A DNA stretch of 64,000 bases from Streptomyces netropsis. GTDB lineage: Bacteria; Actinomycetota; Actinomycetes; Streptomycetales; Streptomycetaceae. Under the pieces are notes generated by a model. That model saw nothing but the letters and a program-made list of their open reading frames with translations, was not told the origin of the DNA and ran no database searches. Positions 57,163 to 64,000 of the stretch are shown here, in pieces. Positions within the stretch are counted from its first letter, which is position 1; each line of letters starts with the position of its first letter. The position numbers and the translations under genes are program-made. Location of the stretch: assembly GCF_014203545.1 (NCBI RefSeq), contig NZ_JACHJG010000001.1, positions 186,001 to 250,000 on the forward strand. Reading direction: 5' to 3'.

Positions 57163-57177
57163 TAGGAAACCTTCCTA
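57163..57177. promoter_or_regulatory. palindromic ROK (CsnR) operator
   Basis: TAGGAA-ACC-TTCCTA is an exact 6-base dyad with a 3-base centre, 41 bases upstream of the csnR start, in an AT-richer spot. It resembles the AGGAAA...TTTCCT sites bound by CsnR-type ROK repressors. Confidence 0.7.
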
Positions 57178-57305
57178 TTGGTCAGGGACGGTAGGGGCGG
57201 GTCGACGCGGCGTCAACAACCCCTCGGCACGCCGCCCGAAGCATGACGCGCGGCCAGGTTTTCCGGAACCGGCCAACCATCCTTCGCCCTGGCGGAATTC
57301 TTCCC

Positions 57306-57335
57306 TTGACGTGCGATTTTACCTTGGGAAATCGT
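57306..57335 (+). promoter_or_regulatory. possible promoter of the giant LamG gene
   Basis: TTGACG (57306-57311), 18 bases, AATCGT lies in the only AT-rich tract between csnR and the giant gene, about 88 bases before its TTG start. The -10 fit is poor. Confidence 0.35.
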
Positions 57336-57422
57336 TTGATCGCTGCGTGTAATGAGGCAGGGGTGAGGGCGTGTGGCGCCGCCTGTCCGGCCCCCTGCCA
57401 CGGCTCTTCCCAAGGAGACCCC

Positions 57423-60400
57423 TTGTCCGGCGACAGCCACCTGCTCAAGGTCTACAGCGACCGCCCCTACGTCCACACCACCACGGTGCGCCATCAGGGC
57501 ACGACCGTGGCCCTGGCCATGGACGACCAGCGGCGGCTCGTGTACACGGTGCTCGACCTTGCGCGGCACGACGAGACCAAGGGGGAACTCGACGCCGCCT
57601 ACTGGTCGGAGAACCCCTTCCCGCTGCGTTTCCCGTCCGAGATCACCGATGTGGGCTTCGCGGCCGTCGGCGCCACCGCGCTGCCGACCGTCAAGCGCGG
57701 CGGCAGGGTCGAGGCCGCCCCCGCCGAGCGACTGGACGAGGACGAGGTGGACCCCTTCCTGTCCACGACGGCCAGGCTCACCGCCCTCGCCCCCTTCCAC
57801 GCCGTATCCGACGGCACGCACATCGTGGTGCTGCGCCAGTCCGTCGGGGCGGCGCACCCCGACGCGGTCCACAAGCTGACCGGCGGCGCCTCCTCCGGCC
57901 TTGCGGACCGCGCGGACTACGCCAGGGACCGTGACGGCACCAAGGTGCCCCTGGTGGCGGACACGCTGCTCTGTGACCGCTTCCTGCTCGTCGGCGGCGA
58001 ACTGAAGCCGGTCCTGGAGGCCCGCTACCGCCGCAGCCGCCACAAGACCCGCCCCGACTCGGCCAAGGACAGCCTCGGCACCACGGACATGGAAGGCCGC
58101 CCCTTCCACGAGCCGACCCAGGAGCTGTCGTTCGTCCACAACCTCTCCGGCGGGCGCTTCGCCGCCTTACTCGTCCCCACCGCCGTGCACGGACGGCAGC
58201 GCTGGCAGGTCTTCGCGCACAACGACGCCACCGGCCGCATCGACTCCTTCAACGTCGAGCAGGGCCGCGACGGGCTGTTCAACCTCCAGGGCACGCAGGC
58301 GTGGACCAGCCCCGACGCCGCGTACCGCGACGCGGTCCACGAGAGCGGCCCCGGCAGCTGCCCGTTCACCGGTCAGCCGCTCGTGCCCGTGGTCAGCACC
58401 GAGGGGCACGCCGAGACGGCGCTGGCCTTCGGCGAGGGCGACGCCCATGTGCGCGTCCCCGAGGGGCCGGAGCTGGCGGGCCGCGACTTCACCGTCGAGT
58501 TCTGGGCCCGGCGCACGGCCACGGGCCGTCAGGAGTTCCTCGTCGGCCACGGCGACGAGGGCGGCAGCCCCCTCAAGTCCCTGCACATCGGCTTCCGTGA
58601 CGACGACCGCTTCACCTTCGCGTTCTACGCCGACGACCTGAACTCCGACGTCCCGACCGCGGACACCGCCTGGCACCACTGGGCCTGCGTCTACGACCAC
58701 ACCACCCGGCGCCAGACCGTCTACCGTGACGGCGATCCCGTCGGTTCCCGCACCACCGGCGGCGACTACACCGGCACCGGCGCCCTGCTGCTGGGCCGCG
58801 CCCTCGGCCAGACCGCCCGCGCCGAGCTGGACGAGGTACGGATCTGGAACCGCGCCCGCACCGCCGACGAGCTCAAGCGCGACAAGGGCGTCCGCCTCAT
58901 CGGCAACGACCCCGGCCTCGTCGCCTACTACCGCTTCGACGAGGGCGCCGGCACCCGTCTGCACGACCAGACCGACCACGCCCGCCACGGCGAGTTCCTC
59001 GGCAACCCGAAGTGGGTGACCTCCGAGGCGCCCGTCGGCGACCACCCCGGCGTCCGCCGGGACAGCTTCGCGGTGGCCGGCCGCAAGACGGTCTCCGGGC
59101 TCTCCGCCGTCCTCTACCACCAGCAGGAGGACTCCGGCACGGGCTACGACCGGGAGCCGAAGCCCGCCAAGCGGCAGGCCCGGGTGCTGCTCTCGTACGC
59201 GACCTCCGGACCCGACCCGAAGTCCGGGGCGGCCGGTGACGAGTCGTACCTGGCCACGGTCGACTTCGGCGTGGGGCGCGACGGGCGGCTCGCCCAGATC
59301 CCCGACGAGCTGGCCCTGCCGGTGCTCACCGCGCCTGAGGGCAGCTCGGACGTGGAGGCGATCAGCGAGCTGGACGCCCGGGTCCGGGAACTGGTCGGGG
59401 AGATCACGGCCAAGGAGACCGAGGTCGCCGACCTCACCCGGAAGACCGCAGACATACCGGAGCTGGAGCGACTCCGCGAGGGCTTCTACGCCCGGTGGCA
59501 GGACATCGCCGGCTGGACGTGCCGACTCCGCTTCAAGAACACCCGGGACGGCAAGCCGCAGTACCTGGCCGTGAAGGACGACGGTGCCGGGAGCGAACCG
59601 CCGCTGGTCAGGACCTCCGACAAGGAGGCGAAGTCGGCGCTGTGGGCCGTCCTGATTCCCCCGGGGGCGTCCTGGAGCGGCCCCACGCCCTACCACCTGC
59701 ACAATCCGCACACCGGCAAGGACATGAACGTCGCCGGTGAGCGCCGGGACGACGACGCGCCCCTGATCGTGTGGCCGCGGAGCGCCGGCGCCTGGAACAC
59801 CCACTTCCACATAGACGAGCGGAGCGACGGCTACAGCACCGTCGTCAACCGGTACAGCGGGAAGGCGGTCTGCGCCCCCGACCGGCTCGGCGACCGCGTC
59901 GTCCAGTACGACACCGCCGCAGTCATCGAGTCCGGCGAAGGACTGATCGTCCTCGAGCGGGTCGCACTCCACGAGTTCGGGCACTCCGACATCCGCGACG
60001 CGGGCAGGCGCGTCGAGTCCCTCGACGCCCAGCTCGCCGAACTCCGACCCCAGCGTGAGCTGCTGGAGCAGCGGCAGCGGGAGATCGCGGCCCGCCAGGC
60101 CGAACTCACCGCCAAGCGCGACGAACTCGCCCGGCTCACCGGCGGTCTCAAGGGCGCCGCCGACATCGCGCTGCCCATGCCGCAGCTCTTCCTCGACCGC
60201 ACCGGTCTGAGCTGCTCGGGCGCCCTGCTGGCCTTCGCCCGCTCGGCCGACCGGCCGTACCTGCTGGACAGCGCCACCGGAAACGTCGTGCTGTACTTCC
60301 GCGGCTCCAACGGACAGTTCTTCGCCGCCTACTACGACACCTTGGTCGTGCGCTCCTCCCGGCGCCTGGCGGCAGGCGACGGCACGGGTCTCACCTTCAC

Positions 60401-63400
60401 CGCCCGCGACTCCGGCACCGACCTGGGCGCGGTACGGGTCCGCGTCACGGAGGGCGACGGGCCCGGTCTGTGCGACGTGAGCGTCGAGCGGGGCGAGGAG
60501 AGCGAGACCTGGGAAGGGCTGCCGCGCCGCGCCGCCGACTTCGCCGCGATCGTCAACGGGGCACCGGAGGAGCCCGTCACGGTGGGTGCGGTGAAGTCGT
60601 TCGACGCCACCACGCGACTCCTGTCCGGGGGCAAGGCCGGCGACGTCGTCGGGGGCGTCCTCCGGCTCGCCGAGGCCCTCACGGTTCCGCTTCCCGCCCG
60701 TACGCCCGTCACCGTCGGCGGCCACCTCTACCTCACGGAGGCCGACCACGCGCCGGGGGCCACTTCGCTCCGGCTGGGTTTCGGCGAGGGCGGACCCGAG
60801 CCCCGGCCCGGTGAGGCGGTCCAGCGGCTGCGCTACGACCACCGCCGGGCCGCCTCCAGCCGCCCCGGCGTCCCGCTGTCCGCGGGCTCCCGGCTGGTGT
60901 CCGCCGACCCGGGCGCGGCACAGGAGGTGCCGCTCGGCGAGGTGTCCGGCCTGGTCGCCGGGCACGGCTGCCGCTGGCGCGCGGACCAGCCGGGCCGGGC
61001 CTACTCCTTCGACGGGCAGCAGAACCTCCTCTCCCTGCCGGAAAAGCAGCTGGACCGGGTCGCGGTGACCCGTGACCTGACCCTGGAGGCGTGGATCAAC
61101 CCCGAGCAGGTGTCCGGCGCGGCCAGGATCGTCCACGCCGGCACCGGCGAGGCCCCGTACACGCTGGGAGTGTTCGCCCCGGCCGCCGCCGACGTGCCCG
61201 CCCTGGACTTCGACGGCAAGAGCGGCGTGGCCATGACCGAGGCAGGCTTCAGCCTCGCCGGCAAGAGCTTCACGGTGGAGTTCTGGGCGCGGCGGAAGGT
61301 GGGCTGGCAGGCGCACCGCTCGCACTACGTCGTCGGCCACGGGGCGTCGCAGGGCGGTACGCGGAAGGCCCTGCACATCGGCTTCCGCGACACCGGCTCC
61401 TTCACGTTCGCGTTCTACGGTGACGACCTCAGCACCAACTACGGCTATGTGGACACCGACTGGCACCACTGGTCCTGCGTGTTCGACGCGGCCACCCGGG
61501 AGCAGATCATCTACCGGGACGGCGCCGAGGAGGCCAGGCGGGTCGCGTCGGGCACCTACGACGGGGAGGGCCTCTTCAGCTTCGGCAGCCACTTCGGCGG
61601 CTGGGTGGCCGACTACGCCGCGGTGGAGATGGACGAGGCCCGCCTCTGGGGCACCGCTCGCAGCGCCGCCGAGGTCCGGGAGCTGAAGAACCGCCGGCTG
61701 TCCGGCAAGGAGCCCGGGCTCATGGGCTACTGGCCGTACACCGACCCGGCCGCCCGGGTCGGCGGCAAGCCGGGCGTCCTGGACCGCTCGGGCCAGGGCC
61801 GGCACGTCTACCTCCGCGGTGGCGTCACCACCGCGGAGGCGCCCGCCGCCCTCGACCAGGCGGCGGAGGCGGCGTACCGCGTCGTCGCCGGGGTCGGCGA
61901 CCGGCTGGTGGCCACCCGCGACTCCTTCCCCCTGCACGAGTGGGCCCACCTCGCGGCCGCCTACGAGCAGTCCTGGGCCGTCGCGCTCACCGACGGCGCC
62001 TACCTCGACGCCCCCGACAACGACGCCCTCGACATCCCCGACGACCTCACGATCGAGGTCTTCTGCCGTGTCGACGCCCTCGGCGGCACCCAGGGCCTGC
62101 TGTCCAAGGGCCGGGCCGCCGACGGCTCCGGCGGCAGCGTCCCGTACCGGCTGCTCCTCCTGCCCGACGGCAAGCTGGAGTTCGCCTTCGAGGAGCCGGG
62201 CGGGCGGCTCGTACGCCTGGCCTCCACCGAGGCCCTGACCGCCGGGACGTTTCACCGGATCGGTGTCGTCCGCAAGGGCGGCCGGTCGACGCAGGAGCGC
62301 AAGGGCAACAAGGAGATCACCGCCGTCGGCGCGGACGGCAAGCCCGTCCAGCAGACCGTGGAGCTCGTGGAGTCCGTCGAGGTCCAGGAGTGGCAGGACG
62401 TCCGCTTCTTCATCGACGGCCGCGAGGCCGGCACCGCCCGCTACGAGGGGCCCGGCCCCAAGGGCAACACCGGCACGCTCGACATCGGCCGGGCACGCGA
62501 GGGCCTGGAGACGCACGGCTTCACCGGTGTGATCGCCGAGATCCGGCTGTGGGGCGCGGCGCGCGACGCCGCCCAGCTCGGCGCGCCCGTCTCGGCGCGA
62601 GACCGGGGCCTGACCGCGCACTGGCGGTTCGAGGAGAACGCGGGCAACACCGCCGCCGACACCACCGGCTCGCACGCCCTGCGGCTGCGCGGCGCCCGCT
62701 GGACCCGCAACCCCGACCCGCGCGGCAGCGCCTTCCGGCTCTACCGCAACGGCGTCTCGGTGGCCTGCGACCCGCTGGAGTCGGCGGACTTCGCCGACTA
62801 CGGCGACGCCCAGCTCACCCTCGGCGCCCGGACGAAGGGGGGCGGCCGGCCGGACCAGGCCTTCCACGGCGTCCTGGAGGACGTGCGGATCTGGCGCACC
62901 GCCCGCACCCAGGAGCAGGTCCTCGACAACCTCTTCAGCCGGCTCAAGGGCGAGAAGGAGGACCTGATCGCCTACTGGCCGTTCGACCGGGACTCCACCG
63001 ACGAGGCGGCCGATCTCGTACGGGACGAGGGGCTGCGCGGCAACCACCTGTCCCCGCACGACGGCGTCTTCCGCCCCTCGGCCGTCCTGTCCACCGCGCC
63101 CGTCTCCACCGACACCGCCCAGGTCCGCTCCGCGCTCGCCGCGATGCGCACCCCCTTCCACGAGACGGTCACCGGTTCGCCGGCCGTCGCCGAGTACGCG
63201 GACATGCAGTACACCGCCAAGGGCGAGGCGTTCGGCGTCCTCAAGCGGGCGTACGGCTATCTGCGGGACGGCCGGTGGCACCTGGTCACCGGCTACAAGG
63301 TCGGCGACCTGGTCAGCGAGTGGGTCAGCCAGGTGCAGTTCGACCCGCAGCTGGTCGGCTACGTGGAGGGCGCGCCGCCGGTCCCGTCGGAGAACCTCAC

Positions 63401-64000
63401 CCCCAACACCGTCGACCCCGACCGCGCGACCTACGACGGCATCGCGTCGGTGGAGTTCACCCAGGCCGAGGAGGTCGTCCACTCCCTGTCGTCGGCCAAG
63501 GAGCGCAGCGTCGACGCGGCGTTCGGCTTCGCCCTCTCCAACGAGGTCGACGTCGACATGTGGATGATCACCGCGCCGCTCGGTTTCGGCGTCGCCAAGT
63601 CGATGGTGAAGGCGAAGGTGTCGGCGGGCGTCCGGGGCAGTCTGGAGTTCTCCAACAGCTGGGCCGAGGAGACGGCCGTCTCGCAGGGCGAGAACACCGC
63701 CCGCTCCATGAAGGTCGACCTCTCGGGCAGCTGGGAGGATCCGCTGAAGCCCCTCAACCCGTCGCTGGGCCGCCGCTACGTGCCCGTGAACACCGGCTTC
63801 GCCCTGGTCCAGTCCCAGACCGCCGACGTCTTCGCGCTGCGGCTCGCGCACAGCGGCGCCCTGGTCGCCTACCGCATCCAGCCCAACCCCGACATCCCCA
63901 AGGACTGGAACGTCGTCCCCTTCCCCCTCAACCCCCGCTACACCAAGCAGGGCACCCTCGACGGCACGGTCGGTTTCGACGAGCGCGGCAAGGTCCTCGA
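57423..64000 (+). CDS. giant multi-LamG-domain protein, no signal peptide (cut by window edge)
   Basis: At least 2192 residues; still open at the edge. It starts with TTG 57423, 5 bases after AAGGAG. The start MSGDSHLLKVYSDRPYVHTT has no signal peptide. LamG/concanavalin-like folds recur at about 325-540 (FTVEFWARR, WHHWACVYD), a partial one at about 1193-1255, 1260-1470, 1520-1762 and 1770-1895 (partial). A ricin-like stretch (YHLHNPHTGKDMNVAGE) is at about 755-830. Coiled coils lie at about 644-690 and 859-910. From about 1900 a new domain has VGYVEGAPPVPSENLT and a Ser/Val-rich, amphipathic-strand section. An in-frame TTA codon is at residue 249. Likely a carbohydrate- or surface-binding giant; role unknown. 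Confidence 0.85.
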   Translation, partial: MSGDSHLLKVYSDRPYVHTTTVRHQGTTVALAMDDQRRLVYTVLDLARHDETKGELDAAYWSENPFPLRFPSEITDVGFAAVGATALPTVKRGGRVEAAPAERLDEDEVDPFLSTTARLTALAPFHAVSDGTHIVVLRQSVGAAHPDAVHKLTGGASSGLADRADYARDRDGTKVPLVADTLLCDRFLLVGGELKPVLEARYRRSRHKTRPDSAKDSLGTTDMEGRPFHEPTQELSFVHNLSGGRFAALLVPTAVHGRQRWQVFAHNDATGRIDSFNVEQGRDGLFNLQGTQAWTSPDAAYRDAVHESGPGSCPFTGQPLVPVVSTEGHAETALAFGEGDAHVRVPEGPELAGRDFTVEFWARRTATGRQEFLVGHGDEGGSPLKSLHIGFRDDDRFTFAFYADDLNSDVPTADTAWHHWACVYDHTTRRQTVYRDGDPVGSRTTGGDYTGTGALLLGRALGQTARAELDEVRIWNRARTADELKRDKGVRLIGNDPGLVAYYRFDEGAGTRLHDQTDHARHGEFLGNPKWVTSEAPVGDHPGVRRDSFAVAGRKTVSGLSAVLYHQQEDSGTGYDREPKPAKRQARVLLSYATSGPDPKSGAAGDESYLATVDFGVGRDGRLAQIPDELALPVLTAPEGSSDVEAISELDARVRELVGEITAKETEVADLTRKTADIPELERLREGFYARWQDIAGWTCRLRFKNTRDGKPQYLAVKDDGAGSEPPLVRTSDKEAKSALWAVLIPPGASWSGPTPYHLHNPHTGKDMNVAGERRDDDAPLIVWPRSAGAWNTHFHIDERSDGYSTVVNRYSGKAVCAPDRLGDRVVQYDTAAVIESGEGLIVLERVALHEFGHSDIRDAGRRVESLDAQLAELRPQRELLEQRQREIAARQAELTAKRDELARLTGGLKGAADIALPMPQLFLDRTGLSCSGALLAFARSADRPYLLDSATGNVVLYFRGSNGQFFAAYYDTLVVRSSRRLAAGDGTGLTFTARDSGTDLGAVRVRVTEGDGPGLCDVSVERGEESETWEGLPRRAADFAAIVNGAPEEPVTVGAVKSFDATTRLLSGGKAGDVVGGVLRLAEALTVPLPARTPVTVGGHLYLTEADHAPGATSLRLGFGEGGPEPRPGEAVQRLRYDHRRAASSRPGVPLSAGSRLVSADPGAAQEVPLGEVSGLVAGHGCRWRADQPGRAYSFDGQQNLLSLPEKQLDRVAVTRDLTLEAWINPEQVSGAARIVHAGTGEAPYTLGVFAPAAADVPALDFDGKSGVAMTEAGFSLAGKSFTVEFWARRKVGWQAHRSHYVVGHGASQGGTRKALHIGFRDTGSFTFAFYGDDLSTNYGYVDTDWHHWSCVFDAATREQIIYRDGAEEARRVASGTYDGEGLFSFGSHFGGWVADYAAVEMDEARLWGTARSAAEVRELKNRRLSGKEPGLMGYWPYTDPAARVGGKPGVLDRSGQGRHVYLRGGVTTAEAPAALDQAAEAAYRVVAGVGDRLVATRDSFPLHEWAHLAAAYEQSWAVALTDGAYLDAPDNDALDIPDDLTIEVFCRVDALGGTQGLLSKGRAADGSGGSVPYRLLLLPDGKLEFAFEEPGGRLVRLASTEALTAGTFHRIGVVRKGGRSTQERKGNKEITAVGADGKPVQQTVELVESVEVQEWQDVRFFIDGREAGTARYEGPGPKGNTGTLDIGRAREGLETHGFTGVIAEIRLWGAARDAAQLGAPVSARDRGLTAHWRFEENAGNTAADTTGSHALRLRGARWTRNPDPRGSAFRLYRNGVSVACDPLESADFADYGDAQLTLGARTKGGGRPDQAFHGVLEDVRIWRTARTQEQVLDNLFSRLKGEKEDLIAYWPFDRDSTDEAADLVRDEGLRGNHLSPHDGVFRPSAVLSTAPVSTDTAQVRSALAAMRTPFHETVTGSPAVAEYADMQYTAKGEAFGVLKRAYGYLRDGRWHLVTGYKVGDLVSEWVSQVQFDPQLVGYVEGAPPVPSENLTPNTVDPDRATYDGIASVEFTQAEEVVHSLSSAKERSVDAAFGFALSNEVDVDMWMITAPLGFGVAKSMVKAKVSAGVRGSLEFSNSWAEETAVSQGENTARSMKVDLSGSWEDPLKPLNPSLGRRYVPVNTGFALVQSQTADVFALRLAHSGALVAYRIQPNPDIPKDWNVVPFPLNPRYTKQGTLDGTVGFDERGKVL

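Noticed and set aside
58167..63851. 1894-codon open frame on the minus strand under the giant gene
   Set aside because: Shadow: composition typical of the antisense of GC-rich coding DNA, while the plus frame carries clear LamG motifs and a ribosome site.

Overview
The window is about 64 kb of very GC-rich DNA with strongly biased codon third positions, many GTG/TTG starts and many 4-base ATGA/GTGA gene overlaps. A chaplin, a MelC1/MelC2 tyrosinase pair, a WhiA-era dynamin pair next to a second SSB, DUF397/DUF5753 regulator pairs and a csnR-csnK-like operon all point to the conserved chromosome core of a Streptomyces. I see no insertion sequence, prophage or CRISPR array.

Layout. 1-3.7 kb: end of an inositol catabolic operon (iolB 3' end, iolD, iolA) closed by a perfect palindrome. 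3.7-10 kb: a secreted S37 tripeptidyl aminopeptidase, an ECF sigma factor fused through a membrane segment to an extracellular CAP domain, two bacterial PH-domain membrane proteins, and a divergent TetR regulator sharing a long dyad operator. 10-16.5 kb: a FUSC transporter-like protein, a phosphotransferase, small membrane proteins and lipoproteins, and a DUF397/helix-turn-helix pair. 16.5-21 kb: a three-subunit succinate dehydrogenase/fumarate reductase operon facing a LysR regulator with a clear T-N11-A box. 21-25 kb: two CrcB fluoride channel subunits, a StyA-like flavin monooxygenase, a short chaplin and a two-repeat lipoprotein. 25-28 kb: an orphan acyl-CoA carboxylase epsilon subunit, an exonuclease-BRCT-TerD fusion and tRNA-Arg(UCU). 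28-34 kb: dynamin-like dynA-dynB, ssbB and a TQXA thioester sortase substrate, a sporulation and surface neighbourhood. 34-37.7 kb: ettA (ABC-F), a hot-dog thioesterase, an unknown protein and a truncated hemoglobin.

37.8-48.3 kb (minus strand) is the most system-like part: a GlnX-type membrane sensor, a GlnH-type solute-binding protein, a coiled-coil protein, a PknG-type kinase, a PP2C phosphatase, a VWA protein and an FHA protein. It reads as the mycobacterial GlnX-GlnH-PknG amino-acid sensing module expanded with its own phosphatase, phosphothreonine reader and scaffold. The kinase, phosphatase and FHA protein all begin with paired-cysteine knuckles.

48.6-57.2 kb: melC2/melC1, then a six-gene csnR-E-F-G-H-K type operon (ROK regulator, binding protein, two permeases, GH4 glycosidase, sugar kinase) for aminosugar oligosaccharides, with a palindromic ROK operator. 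57.4-64 kb: the first 2192 codons of a giant protein with repeated LamG-like domains, a lectin-like segment and two coiled coils. It has no signal peptide, starts with TTG and carries an in-frame TTA (bldA) codon. It runs off the right edge.
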